Notes: generated by a model from the sequence alone, not told the origin. A DNA stretch of 64,000 nt from CBDAUN01 sp965214875 (GCA_965214875.1 OZ243980.1:3100001-3164000); one strand, 5' to 3'; positions 10,099-18,472 are shown, counted from the first letter of the stretch. Translations and numbers: made by a program.

Positions 10099-10500
10099 AT
10101 GGATAAAGTTGATCGATCGGACAAGGAATGGAAAGCAATGCTATCTGCCGACGAATATCAAATCATGCGCAGAGAGGGTACCGAACGCCCGTTCAGCAGC
10201 GAATTGAATAAACAGTACGGCAAAGGAGTTTACCAATGTCGCGGCTGCGGACTGGCGCTTTTTGAATCGGGTGCCAAGTTTGACAGCGGCACGGGCTGGC
10301 CGAGTTTCTACGCGGCAATTGACGGCGCTTTGGAAACCAGAACCGATTTTAAGCTGATTCTCCCGCGCACAGAGTACCACTGCGCACGTTGCGGAAGCCA
10401 CCACGGCCATGTCTTCAACGACGGGCCAAATCCTACCGGAAAGCGATTTTGCAGCAACGGCGCTGCGCTTACGTTCGTCCCTGCCGAGTCGGTCGAATAA
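10099..10500 (+). CDS. msrB: Peptide methionine (R)-S-oxide reductase MsrB
   Basis: The 133-residue enzyme reduces methionine-R-sulfoxide in proteins. It shows both zinc-binding pairs (CRGC, CARC), the substrate-pocket motif GTGWPSF and the catalytic segment RFCSNGAALTF carrying the nucleophilic Cys. The real start is the ATG at 10099, preceded by AGGAG; the longer open frame begins at a TTG inside the leader. Complete single-domain MsrB. Confidence 0.96.
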   Translation: MDKVDRSDKEWKAMLSADEYQIMRREGTERPFSSELNKQYGKGVYQCRGCGLALFESGAKFDSGTGWPSFYAAIDGALETRTDFKLILPRTEYHCARCGSHHGHVFNDGPNPTGKRFCSNGAALTFVPAESVE

Positions 10501-10517
10501 ATCGCGCATCTTCCAGC

Positions 10518-10920
10518 TTACAGCCAACCGTCCTCGGAACCGATGCCGCGTCGATTCCGAAGCCGTGTCAATAATAATCCGAACGATCCTAGGCATTGGC
10601 TGGACGCATGAACTCCTGCCAATCTGCGCGCCGATTGCGCCCGGCACGTTGCAGAGCGCCTCGATGAGCCCGTCAGGATTGTCTCGCAATCAGGGTTTAC
10701 GCCATTCAATTTCGCTTGGTGCCACAGCGCCATGCGGCATCCTGCCGCGGCCGACCTTAGATAGCGCACCGCAAGATGCAGCGGCGATTCAGCAGCCGGA
10801 TTTCCAAACGGGATGCGCAATCCCGCGCGGATGAGGGGGGGGGGGCATGAACCAAAAAATTCAAGAAGAGCCTTCTCAAAGATGAGAATGCGGCCTAGCC
10901 AGAAAATAATTCTTGACAAA
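10518..10920 (-). pseudogene. Possible ankyrin-repeat remnant containing an 11-base G/C tract
   Basis: Minus-strand translation next to the homopolymer gives GNPAAESPLHLAVRYL, which matches the TPLHLA core of an ankyrin repeat, but only one such unit is recognisable and the reading frame degenerates beyond it. A tract of eleven C (minus strand) follows an ATG at 10848-10846. I regard this as a fragment of a repeat-protein gene, not a functional gene. Weak call. Confidence 0.3.
10835..10845. repeat. Homopolymer tract, G11 (plus strand)
   Basis: Eleven consecutive G residues, C11 on the minus strand, immediately after an ATG in the minus orientation. Unlike the other long tracts of the window it is not followed by a signal peptide in any frame. 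Confidence 0.9.
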
Positions 10921-10941
10921 AATTGCCATCTGGCATATAGT
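10913..10941 (+). promoter_or_regulatory. Sigma-70-type promoter for the exported-protein cluster
   Basis: TTGACA at 10913-10918 and TATAGT at 10936-10941 with a 17-bp spacer: a near-consensus housekeeping promoter about 110 bp upstream of the ATG at 11051. It is the best promoter match I see in the window. Confidence 0.75.
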
Positions 10942-11050
10942 GCGAAAAAACGGCGACGGAATCGATAGACGCGTTAAACTCGAAATCTATTGATTTGGCG
11001 CGTCAAGTTCAAATTCTGCCCGAATAATTTGATGAAAACAGAGAGGATAA

Positions 11051-11683
11051 ATGGCAATGAAAACATCAAGCATTACTACATTTTTCGCTATCCTGTCGCT
11101 GTCAGGCGCGGCCGCAGCACAGGAAACTGGTAGCGATGCGCAATGCAGAGCCTGGGTCGACGCGTCGCCCATGGTTACTGAAAATTCCTGCCACCATGCG
11201 GCCGCGAATACGAAATTTGTGTCCAATGAAGGCGGCCGGCCGCTTTGCAAGGTCGCTGTATGGTGCGGCACAGCGGACTGGCACCCGAGTCCCGGCAAGA
11301 AGAGAATATGGACCCTGCATCAGGAGCACAACGTCCTAAACGAGGGCTACATCAAGAGCCTCAAGTTCTGCATGGACTATGTCTTCGGCACCCACTGCGA
11401 AGGATTCACGCACGAAAACTTCACGAAACGCTATCGGAAAGCTATGCTTGAGCATGCTTGGTGGGCTAAAAGTTTATTTCCAGGGAAATGCAGTCATTTA
11501 GATCCGGATGCTGATACTCATTGGTGTAGATGGGATACAGTGACGAGACTAATTTCTGCAGCCAGTGTCCCGGGGTCTGGCTATACTTATAAGGATGCAT
11601 ATAAGTATGCGAAGAATATTGCTGATACTAGAGGCTGGGAGAACTGGAAGAAGATGGTTCGCTTGATCGAGGGCCGGAAGTAG
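11051..11683 (+). CDS. Small exported Cys-rich protein, chimeric 3' end
   Basis: A 210-residue protein with a Sec signal peptide (MKTSSITTFFAILSLSGAAAA, cleavage about residue 23) and eight or so cysteines in the mature part, suggesting disulfide bonds outside the cytoplasm. Ribosome binding site GAGAGGA precedes the ATG. The first 380 bp are GC-rich like the genome, but the last third (from 11430) is AT-rich and identical in DNA to the 3' end of the gene at 12436. No known family recognised. It heads a run of exported-protein genes driven by the promoter at 10913. Confidence 0.8.
   Translation: MAMKTSSITTFFAILSLSGAAAAQETGSDAQCRAWVDASPMVTENSCHHAAANTKFVSNEGGRPLCKVAVWCGTADWHPSPGKKRIWTLHQEHNVLNEGYIKSLKFCMDYVFGTHCEGFTHENFTKRYRKAMLEHAWWAKSLFPGKCSHLDPDADTHWCRWDTVTRLISAASVPGSGYTYKDAYKYAKNIADTRGWENWKKMVRLIEGRK
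11430..11662 (+). repeat. 233-bp direct repeat, copy 1
   Basis: Compared base by base with 12809-13041, this segment appears identical over 233 bp. It encodes the C-terminal module beginning YRKAMLEHAWWAKSLF in both genes, while flanking sequence on each side is unrelated or only distantly similar. Confidence 0.9.
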
Positions 11684-11735
11684 CTCATCCCGATCAGACA
11701 TGGCAACTATTATTTCCGTTGCGAGGTGACAAGAA

Positions 11736-12314
11736 ATGAAACAGAAATTTATTAAAATCGCGGCGTTTTTCGCTGTTTTGACGCTAATGCAGCCAGCCCT
11801 GGCATTCAGGATGGTGGAAGGGGTATCGGTAGAGCTAAAGGTGGCAGATGTCCAGGTTCGGGAGGGCGAAAAGGCGAATTTTGTCCTTATTCTTTCGCAG
11901 CCTTTGGACTTCGACATTCGTTATGCCTACCGCACCCGCGACCTTACGGCCAAGGCGGGCAAGGACTACGTGGCGGAAAGCGGCCTGTTCGTAATTCCCG
12001 CCGGAACGCGGCTGATGCCGCTCGAGATCAGGACGCTCAAGGATGACGTCATCGACAAGAACAGTTTTGAGCTGGTGCTGTCGGACTTCGAGACATACGG
12101 CTACGGAAAGGTTTGGGGACAGTATGCCTGGACCGACTGGTGGCGCGTCGAAGGCCTGGCGCTGGAGATGACGGCTAAAGCCCATATCGCGAACGCCTTG
12201 GACGGAGCCGGAAGCCGGAGCGAGCCCGGAAGCAGCAAGACGAAGCGCTATAACTCGGGATCATCCAGGAGCTACAACAGCCGCGACAATCGCGGCGAAA
12301 TGATGGGCAGATGA
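11736..12314 (+). CDS. Exported Calx-beta-domain protein
   Basis: The 192-residue product has a signal peptide (MKQKFIKIAAFFAVLTLMQP, cleavage after ALA, about residue 23) and one Calx-beta-like domain (about residues 32-118): VREGEKANFVLILSQPL, AKAGKDYVAESGLFVIPAG, then the conserved DDVIDKNSFELVLSD strand. Calx-beta repeats are Ca2+-binding or adhesive beta-sandwiches in extracellular proteins. The C terminus is a Ser/Arg/Gly-rich, probably disordered tail (SGSSRSYNSRDNRG). It sits between the two genes sharing the 233-bp repeat, 52 bp after the first. Confidence 0.85.
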   Translation: MKQKFIKIAAFFAVLTLMQPALAFRMVEGVSVELKVADVQVREGEKANFVLILSQPLDFDIRYAYRTRDLTAKAGKDYVAESGLFVIPAGTRLMPLEIRTLKDDVIDKNSFELVLSDFETYGYGKVWGQYAWTDWWRVEGLALEMTAKAHIANALDGAGSRSEPGSSKTKRYNSGSSRSYNSRDNRGEMMGR

Positions 12315-12435
12315 TCTCCTTTCCTGATTATCACTAAACATAAGTTCGCTTCCTGGCATGATTTACTTATGTTAGGTGGTAATCAGTATCAGGGGGTTTT
12401 CTGGCAAGCACTGGGTATTATTTCGGAGTAAAAGC

Positions 12436-13059
12436 ATGAAATATATCGCATCACTGTTATTCGGCATTAGTTTGGTTTTCTCGACTAGCGCAAATGCTGA
12501 TTTTTATGATAAGGATTGTGAAAATCTTTTGAGTCCTTCTTTTATGTTCCAGAAACAAAATTGTTCATACAGTGATGTTTCGGCAGCCATACTATGGACG
12601 GAGGAGCGTATTTGCAGTCTGACGATTGACTGTAAATATCCTCAGTGGCATCCAAAAAGTGGAGAAAAGGCACCTACAAGACCCACTATAAATATATTGA
12701 CAAAAAATATTTCTAAGATGCGTTGGTGCGTGGATGGCAGTTTTGATGCTCTTGGATATGGAGACTGGGGAGACTGTACGCCATTGACACTAAGGGATTA
12801 TACTAATAGCTATCGGAAAGCTATGCTTGAGCATGCTTGGTGGGCTAAAAGTTTATTTCCAGGGAAATGCAGTCATTTAGATCCGGATGCTGATACTCAT
12901 TGGTGTAGATGGGATACAGTGACGAGACTAATTTCTGCAGCCAGTGTCCCGGGGTCTGGCTATACTTATAAGGATGCATATAAGTATGCGAAGAATATTG
13001 CTGATACTAGAGGCTGGGAGAACTGGAAGAAGATGGTTCGCCTTATTGAGGGATTGTAA
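12436..13059 (+). CDS. Small exported Cys-rich protein, donor-like copy
   Basis: A 207-residue exported protein; the ATG at 12436 (MKYIASLLFGISLVF..SANA signal peptide) has a CGGAG ribosome binding site, so I reject the longer upstream frame. The whole gene is AT-rich, so its 3' module, shared with the gene at 11051, looks native here. The N-terminal half of the mature protein has several cysteines (CENLLSP, QNCSYSD, ICSLTIDC, RWCVDG) laid out like those of the upstream gene. No family recognised. Confidence 0.8.
   Translation: MKYIASLLFGISLVFSTSANADFYDKDCENLLSPSFMFQKQNCSYSDVSAAILWTEERICSLTIDCKYPQWHPKSGEKAPTRPTINILTKNISKMRWCVDGSFDALGYGDWGDCTPLTLRDYTNSYRKAMLEHAWWAKSLFPGKCSHLDPDADTHWCRWDTVTRLISAASVPGSGYTYKDAYKYAKNIADTRGWENWKKMVRLIEGL
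12809..13041 (+). repeat. 233-bp direct repeat, copy 2
   Basis: Partner of 11430-11662. Codon use and base composition match the rest of this gene, suggesting it was the source in a recombination or gene-conversion event. Confidence 0.9.
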
Positions 13060-13189
13060 GTAGCAGGCGGGCCAACAAGGAGAAATTGGCAGACAACGCC
13101 ATCAGTGATCATAAAGCGATGGCAGCCCGTCCTCCCGGCGGCGACCCATAACACTTTCAGAAAGGGACTTATATACTTGAGCGCCCAAT

Positions 13190-13206
13190 TCTCAGTTTGA
13201 AAATTA
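13190..13206 (+). promoter_or_regulatory. 17-bp element shared upstream of two poly-C genes
   Basis: TCTCAGTTTGAAAATTA occurs here, 91 bp upstream of the ATG at 13281, and again at 60203, 83 bp upstream of the ATG at 60286. Both precede phase-variable exported-protein genes. It could be part of a promoter or a recombination site; the function is unknown. Confidence 0.55.
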
Positions 13207-13280
13207 TTCCATTCTGCATGTTTAAATTTGATAGGCTTGCTAGAACACCACTCATACTTGAAGAAACTGGAGAGAGAAAA

Positions 13281-13842
13281 ATGAAATATTTGCGTACCCC
13301 CCCCCCTCGCTAAATTCGTACCCCCCCCCCTCGCTAAATTAGCGGCCCTCCTGCTGCTGGCGGCGACGCTGGCACCTGCGGCGGCGACTGCGCAAACGCT
13401 TGGAAGCAGTGTCTGCCCGGCAAATTCAACAGGGGAGACAAATGCATCAAAACTTAACTTGGGCGTGACACACAACAGTGTCACAGTTACGACAAAAGCA
13501 ATGTCTTTGAATGATGCGAACTTCTTGAACGAATCGCTGCGGCCTTTTCGGGGCACCAACCGCGCCACCAGTGCCCAAGTGAATGTCGGAGTGATAGATG
13601 GCAATGGGGGCGAGTTTGTTTTTGTCTATCAGTTTTATGTTCCCTTGGGGACTGTTCGCGAGGGTCAGGATGTGCCTGCCAAAACGATAACCTTCCATAG
13701 CCTGCAACCAAGCACCAATTACAAAGCAAAGATTTTTCTCACTGACGTTAAGGGAGTGGGGGCAGTAAACGAAGGCCCGTCAATTAAGCGACCGAAGTTT
13801 GACCAAGCAACAGCATGTTTTCAGACAGCGGCGGCCAGTTAG
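13281..13842 (+). CDS. Phase-variable exported FnIII-like protein (OFF as read; two poly-C tracts)
   Basis: A GGAGAGAG-led ATG at 13281 starts MKYLRTPPPR and then hits TAA because the first tract has ten C. With nine C the frame runs through a second C10 tract into a signal peptide (LAALLLLAATLAPAAATAQ) and a mature domain ending in DQATACFQTAAAS, 186 residues in all. The mature part looks like a single beta-sandwich; ITFHSLQPSTNYKAKIFLTD matches the L-x-P-x-T-x-Y strand of fibronectin type III folds and recurs in the other poly-C genes. A 25-bp unit containing the tract is duplicated. Translation should switch with slippage in either tract. Followed by a strong terminator at 13874. Confidence 0.75.
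13297..13306 (+). repeat. Poly-C tract, C10 (first of two)
   Basis: Ten C between codon five and the signal peptide of the gene at 13281. Nine or twelve C, with the second tract at ten, gives an open frame. Confidence 0.9.
13321..13330 (+). repeat. Poly-C tract, C10 (second of two)
   Basis: Second tract in a tandem copy of the sequence cgta-C(n)-tcgctaaatt. It can compensate for changes in the first tract: 8+11 also restores the frame. Confidence 0.9.
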
Positions 13843-13873
13843 CGTCTGGTAGCAACTTCTAACCCGGTCAAAC

Positions 13874-13917
13874 GCTGATCCAAGCGGGGCGCTAAAATGC
13901 GCCCCGCTTGGATCAGC
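13874..13917 (+). terminator. 19-bp perfect stem-loop terminator
   Basis: A perfect inverted repeat with 19-bp arms (13874-13892 and 13899-13917) around the loop TAAAAT, 31 bp after the stop of the poly-C gene. No long T run follows, so termination may be bidirectional or Rho-assisted. The core AGCGGGGCGC resembles the hairpin at 21364 after another poly-C gene. Confidence 0.7.
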
Positions 13918-14109
13918 TGCAGGAGCGGAGCATGAAAACGATATTGCATCGGGGTGCATGATTGCCGCGCTTCTGATCACGGAGGTCCGTCAATTGCAGG
14001 CAATTTGGGCAATCAGGTATATAATTCCCTTCAGAAAACGCAATTCTACAGATTATTGCTTCAAATCCTGTCGACGGATTTAATGCGCCGGTGCGATTTT
14101 CGTTCTGGG

Positions 14110-14997
14110 CTAGCAGCGAATAAGAGTGCCGATGCCACCGTCGGTAAAAACCTCAAGCAGCACGGAATGCTCGACGCGCCCATCGACGATGTGCACCGTG
14201 TTGACCCCTGCTTGAAGCGCTTGCAAGGCGCATCTTATCTTCGGCAGCATTCCTGATCCGATGACTCCGTTATCGATCATTTCCTGTACATTGGAAGCGG
14301 ACAAAGCCGCGATGAGCTTGCCATCGGCATCCAGCACCCCTTCGGTATTGGTCACAATGATGAGTTTCTCCGCTACGCACGACTCGGCTACGCTTCCTGC
14401 CACCGTGTCTGCGTTGATGTTGTAGCTTTGGCCGGATGCATCGCGTCCGACCGGCGCAATAACGGGAATCGCTTCGGCAGGATGCGCCTCGATTTGCTCA
14501 TAGTCGACTGATTCCACCTTGCCGACATAGCCGACATCAATCTCCTTGCCAGTTTGCGCATCAATCTCCGACAGGTCCAGCTTGCTAGCGCAAACAAAGG
14601 GGGTGTTGTTCGCTCCGCCGAGCGTATAGGCGCTACCGCCGAGCATCTCGATCAGTTCAATCAATTCAGCGTTCACAACGTTAACGAGAACATCCTCAAC
14701 AATTCGCATGGTCTCCTTGTCGGTCACCCTAAGTCCTTGAATGAACCGGCTAGCATGACCCGACGCGGCGATCGATTTACTGATCTGCGGTCCTGCGCCG
14801 TGCACGATCACAGGATGCATGCCAACGCTTTTCATGAAAATGATATCCCGCACGAAGCTCTTTTTCAGATCATCGTCCACCATGGCGTTACCGCCGTATT
14901 TGACTACAATCGTCTTGTTCTTGAACCTCAGAATGTATGGCAGCGCTTCGACCATGGTCTTTGCAGTTCTGCGAGTTTTGTCGTGGTCAATTGTCAT
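14110..14997 (-). CDS. argB: Acetylglutamate kinase
   Basis: ArgB phosphorylates N-acetyl-L-glutamate in arginine biosynthesis. The 295-residue product (start MTIDHDKTRRTAK at 14997) has the amino-acid-kinase fold with NKTIVVKYGGNAM (phosphate-binding Lys and GG), VIVHGAGPQIS (substrate/phosphate loop), the NINADTVAG adenine/Mg region and TNTEGVLDADG near the nucleotide. Length and motifs are complete. Stands alone here. Confidence 0.96.
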   Translation of the reverse strand: MTIDHDKTRRTAKTMVEALPYILRFKNKTIVVKYGGNAMVDDDLKKSFVRDIIFMKSVGMHPVIVHGAGPQISKSIAASGHASRFIQGLRVTDKETMRIVEDVLVNVVNAELIELIEMLGGSAYTLGGANNTPFVCASKLDLSEIDAQTGKEIDVGYVGKVESVDYEQIEAHPAEAIPVIAPVGRDASGQSYNINADTVAGSVAESCVAEKLIIVTNTEGVLDADGKLIAALSASNVQEMIDNGVIGSGMLPKIRCALQALQAGVNTVHIVDGRVEHSVLLEVFTDGGIGTLIRC

Positions 14998-15018
14998 AGT
15001 TGTAGCAATTCGCGGCAA

Positions 15019-15330
15019 ACATTAGGTGCTAGCGTGAATTTTATCGGCACTTGCGATTAGATGCGACCTTACGATAGGCGAATTGCAGCGTGTGACTGAT
15101 CATCGGCACTCTGGGTAGGAGCTACGACGCAACAGAAAACCTTGTGCTACGCCATAACGACCTTGCCGCGGCAAGCTGCTTTATTGAAATGCTTCCCGAT
15201 CCTAAACAGCGACCGTCAGCTGCGCTCCAGCGAGCATCATGCCAGAATCCGAAAGGCTTCTTATGCTTTTCGGACGGTTGAAACTTGAATTGCTGATGTG
15301 GGCGGCAGGTGATTCAGTTTTAGGGATTCT
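15019..15330. other. Intergenic region between argB and the AAA ATPase gene
   Basis: About 310 bp. I see no coding frame with family features. The short sequence TTCAGTTTTAGGGATTC near 15308 vaguely resembles the IS1380 ends found elsewhere in the window but is too short to call. Confidence 0.3.
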
Positions 15331-15980
15331 ATGTGGACTAAAATATCTTTCATGAATAAGGAAATTTTTCTCAAGCCGCCGCCGGCCGAACCGATTGGCG
15401 CAGAAGATTACCTGAACCGAACGGACCGGGCCGAGGTTGGCCGCAGTGCATTTTTCCATGGACGCGATGCTGAGTATGATGTCTTTCGCAACGCCGCTAT
15501 TAGGCTGAATGCCGGTGATATAGGTGGCGGAACAATGATATTTCAAGGCGCGCCAGGTGCGGGAAAATCAGCGCTGATGCTCGAGTGCATGGAAGCCGTC
15601 AAGCGTCATTCAACACCCGAAAATCCATGGATTGCGACCTCCATCAAGCCGAATACATTAACATCGGCCGTCACCGTGATAAGGCGTCTAGTCCACTCGG
15701 TTAACAAAGAGAACGAGAGACTGGCCAAGATTGTCTCTGATCCAATTGGCAAACGGATGAGGCATCTGCTAAAGTTGGGTGCGAAGCTGTTCAATGAGCT
15801 GTCGGAACGAGGTATCGCAGTAGGCGGTGTTTCAGTAGGTGGTAAATCGGAAGCTGGAGGCGACTCTCATCTTTCGATACCGGCGGAGCAAATCTTCATG
15901 GATGCGGCCCCTTTGCTTGAACAGGTTCAAATTGCAGTGTTCGTGGACGAAGCTCAGAACATTTCGGTGAACGACTGTCC
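15331..15980 (+). pseudogene. AAA-family ATPase, truncated by IS481 element
   Basis: The 5' half of a gene paralogous to the intact ATPase at 42571: shared blocks include YLNRTDRAEVGRSAFFHGRD, the Walker A GAPGAGKSALMLE and the Walker B IAVFVDEAQNISV. The frame then runs into the end of an IS481-family element, and the missing C-terminal half is not found on the far side, so insertion was accompanied by deletion. Loss of the sensor and C-terminal regions makes it non-functional. Confidence 0.85.
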
Positions 15981-16020
15981 GGGTTCAGATACATGTGTCC
16001 TGGTTCAGATACATGTGAGA

Positions 16021-16069
16021 CCGCCCGCCTCCTCCCGAAGGACGCAGTCCGAAGGGAGGAGGCGGGCGG
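16021..16069 (+). terminator. 16-bp perfect hairpin inside IS481 left end
   Basis: CCGCCCGCCTCCTCCC (16021-16036) pairs perfectly with 16054-16069. The same structure is at the equivalent place in copies B (about 19789) and C (about 47040). It lies between the IS end and the transposase start, where it could block transcription entering from outside; IS elements often carry such insulating hairpins. Confidence 0.65.
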
Positions 16070-16135
16070 CGCGAAAATTTTTCAGGTGGCATGGAGCCAA
16101 ACAAAAACCATCGCCGAAAGGCGGGAGGACGCACC

Positions 16136-17155
16136 ATGCAAATCAAATCTCCGCACCGCAAATTTTATCGCATCGATCCGATCCGCGAACCCGTTTCGAC
16201 CCAGGCCGCCGAGCGCTTCGACCTGATCCGGCTCTACGACGAGCTTCGCAGCGAAGGCGCCTCGGAACGCGCCGCGCTCAAAGCGGCCGGCTGCTCCAGG
16301 GCGACGCTGTATCGCTGGAAGCGGCGCCTGCGCGAGCAGGGCGTCCGCGCCCTGGCCGACCGCTGCCGCCGCCCGCATCGGGTGCGGCAGCGCCAGTGGA
16401 CCGCCGCCGAGCTCGAGCTGGTGCGCCAGGCGCGGCAGCGCTTCCCGCTGCGGGGGCGCGCCAAGATCCGCGCCGTGCTGGCGCGCGAGCGCGGCTTCGC
16501 GCCCAGCGCCTCCACCACCGGACGCATGATCTCCCGCCTGGTCCGCACCGGCCAGGCCGAGCCGGTCGCGTTCCACTACGGGCGCGTGAAACCCAAGCGG
16601 CGGCGCAAGTTCGACCGCCACGCCCAGCGCCGGCGCTGCGGCGACCGCGGGCGAAAGCCCGGCCAGATGGTGCAGATCGACCATACGGGCGTCGCCATCG
16701 AGGCCGGCTTCGCGGTCAAGGAATTCAAGGCCGTGTGCCTGGTCTCGAAGCTTTGCTGCATGCGCGCCTACTCGCGCGCCACCGCCGCCTGCGCCTCGAC
16801 GTTCCTCGACCACCTGATCCGCCAGGCGCCGTTCGATATCGAGTCGGTGCAGGTCGACGGCGGCAGCGAGTTCATGGCCGAGTTCGAGACCGCCTGCCAG
16901 CGGCGCGGCATCGCCCTGTTCGTGCTGCCGCCCAAAAGCCCCAATTGCAATGGCTGCGTCGAGCGCGCCAACGCCGCCGGCCGCTACGAGTTCCACCAGT
17001 TCTACGACGGCGAGCTCAGCGTCGGCGCCCTCAACGTCGAGCTGGCCGAATTCGAGCGCCTCTGCAACGCCTGCCGCCCGCATCAGGCGCTCGGACAAAC
17101 GTCGCCCATGCAGGCGTATAACCGGAACTTCAACCAAAGCGCGCTTGCCGCCTGA
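16136..17155 (+). CDS. IS481-family transposase (DDE integrase core)
   Basis: About 339 residues starting MQIKSPHRKFYRID, with GGGAGG before the ATG at 16136; the same start fits copies B and C. N-terminal helix-turn-helix (AALKAAGCSRATLYRWKRRL), then the rve core with the three catalytic acids visible in MVQIDHTGVAIE, VQVDGGSEFMAEFE and CVERANAAGRYEF. The C-terminal YNACRPHQALG-type motif is present as CNACRPHQALGQ. Intact and possibly active. Confidence 0.92.
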   Translation: MQIKSPHRKFYRIDPIREPVSTQAAERFDLIRLYDELRSEGASERAALKAAGCSRATLYRWKRRLREQGVRALADRCRRPHRVRQRQWTAAELELVRQARQRFPLRGRAKIRAVLARERGFAPSASTTGRMISRLVRTGQAEPVAFHYGRVKPKRRRKFDRHAQRRRCGDRGRKPGQMVQIDHTGVAIEAGFAVKEFKAVCLVSKLCCMRAYSRATAACASTFLDHLIRQAPFDIESVQVDGGSEFMAEFETACQRRGIALFVLPPKSPNCNGCVERANAAGRYEFHQFYDGELSVGALNVELAEFERLCNACRPHQALGQTSPMQAYNRNFNQSALAA

Positions 17156-17182
17156 AAAGTCTCATATGTAGTGAACCCGTAC

Positions 17183-17393
17183 ACCAACGCGGCCGGCCGC
17201 TACGAGTTCCACCAGTTCTACGACGGCGAGCTCAGCGTCGGCGCCCTGAACGTCGAGCTGGCCAAATTCGAGCGCTTCTACAACGCCTACCGGCCGCATC
17301 AGGCGCTCGGACAACGCACGCCCATGCAGGCGTATAATGAAAACTTCGACCAAAGCGCACTTGCTGCCTGAAAAGTCTCATATGTATTGAACC
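17183..17393 (+). mobile_element. IS481 3'-end fragment, tandem to copy A
   Basis: Only the last about 65 codons of the transposase (from NAAGRYEFHQFYDGE) plus the right inverted repeat are left, directly joined to copy A. It differs from copy A at several bases, so it came from another copy. Confidence 0.85.
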
Positions 17394-17526
17394 AGTACAG
17401 GTGATTGCAAAGTTCATTTAATATTAGTATTATGCAATTATGCATTGATTTTAGTTCTATGCTAACAATTCCCCGCCCCTTTCCAAAGCCATCCCTACAG
17501 GATTAAGTCGTTAGACTTTACTTAGC

Positions 17527-17967
17527 ATGAGCAGCGAAGCACAGTGTAGAGTCGCATATCTGCAGATGGTTCAGAGTGTGATTGCTCGCATGGCAAGGAA
17601 TAGTGTCCAGATGAAAACATGGGCTGTCTCTTTGGTGACCGCTGTTTGGGTTTTCTCTGGCGTTGCAGCCGATCCACACTGGATTGTTGGTGTATGTGGC
17701 TGTATCCCAGTAATTGCCTTCTGGGTCATGGATGCCAAGTATCTTCATCTTGAAAGATGTTACAGGAAACTATATGAAGCTGTCTTGACTAACGATGCCA
17801 TAAACCCGTTATTTGATCTAGATTACCGACCCTATAAAGGTTCAGTGGGTTCTGTATGGAGCGTGGGTTGTTCTTGGTCGGTGCTAGGGTTTTATGGTGC
17901 CTTATTGATTACAATTTTCATGCTTACGATTATTCTCACAACAATGGTAGGGAGCAATGGTCCGTAG
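17527..17967 (+). CDS. Multi-TM membrane protein of TIR-like operon
   Basis: The 146-residue protein has an N-terminal amphipathic helix, one hydrophobic hairpin (about residues 38-68: WAVSLVTAVWVFSGVAA, WIVGVCGCIPVIAFWVM), a cytoplasmic loop with MDAKYLHLERCYRKLY, and a second hydrophobic region (about 112-140). The layout recalls small membrane proteins often found beside TIR-like DUF1863 genes. Its stop overlaps the next ATG (17957), so the genes are coupled. AT-rich compared with the neighbours. I infer a membrane-targeted effector or sensor; no enzymatic motif is visible. Confidence 0.7.
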   Translation: MSSEAQCRVAYLQMVQSVIARMARNSVQMKTWAVSLVTAVWVFSGVAADPHWIVGVCGCIPVIAFWVMDAKYLHLERCYRKLYEAVLTNDAINPLFDLDYRPYKGSVGSVWSVGCSWSVLGFYGALLITIFMLTIILTTMVGSNGP

Positions 17968-18472
17968 AGTGTTTTATAGTTTTCATTACGAATCTGACAG
18001 TAGGCGCGCGGCAAGGGTTAGAAATATTGGGGCCATCGAAGGTACTCAGCCAGCCACTGACAACAAGTGGGAAGCAATCAAGAAAGGTGGTGACGAAGCC
18101 ATCAAAAAATGGATTGCTGATGAAATGCATGGCAGATCTTGTACTGTTGTTCTTGTTGGAGAAAAAACGGCGGGAAGAAAGTGGATCAAATACGAAATTG
18201 TTGAATCGTGGAATAAGGGTATGGGTGTTGTAGGAATTCATATACATGGTTTAGTTGATCTTCCTGATCTTAATGTTTCAAGGATGGGAAGAAATCCTTT
18301 CGAGTTGATTGATTATGGGAGTACAGGGAAAAAGCTTTCTTCGATTGTGAGATGCTATAACCCGGCAGGTCGCAATGGTCAAGAGAAGTACAATTGGATC
18401 AGAACACATTTGACCAATGTCATAGAAGAAGCAATTAAGATCAGAAAAAACAACTCAATACGCATTCGATGA
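17957..18472 (+). CDS. TIR-like (DUF1863/ThsB-type) domain protein
   Basis: The 171-residue single-domain protein opens with VRRVFYSFHYESDSRRA, the first strand and loop of the MTH538/DUF1863 TIR-like fold, and continues with WEAIKKGGDEAIKKWIADEM, RSCTVVLVGEKTAGRKWIKYEIVESW and GVVGIHIHGL, all hallmark blocks of this family. Known relatives include ThsB of the Thoeris antiphage system, which makes a nucleotide signal on infection. Overlaps the upstream gene by 11 bp and the downstream one by 4 bp (ATGA). Inference: infection-sensing or signal-producing component of a defence operon. Confidence 0.88.
   Translation: MVRRVFYSFHYESDSRRAARVRNIGAIEGTQPATDNKWEAIKKGGDEAIKKWIADEMHGRSCTVVLVGEKTAGRKWIKYEIVESWNKGMGVVGIHIHGLVDLPDLNVSRMGRNPFELIDYGSTGKKLSSIVRCYNPAGRNGQEKYNWIRTHLTNVIEEAIKIRKNNSIRIR

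Larger units (their letters stand above)
16002..17178 (+). mobile_element. IS481-family element, copy A
   Basis: Ends carry imperfect inverted repeats: GGTTCAGATACATGTGAGAC on the left and, inverted, GGTTCACTACATATGAGAC on the right. An extra copy of the left end (GGTTCAGATACATGTG) lies directly outside at 15982, a sign of nested or repeated insertion. It contains one intact transposase gene and a strong GC hairpin behind the left end. At least five full or partial copies are in the window. Confidence 0.9.

Noticed and set aside
16082..17137. Long minus-strand frames over IS481 copies (and plus-strand ones over copy C)
   Set aside because: They are antisense shadows of GC-rich transposase genes; they lack start signals and family motifs, and the transposase frame explains codon bias.
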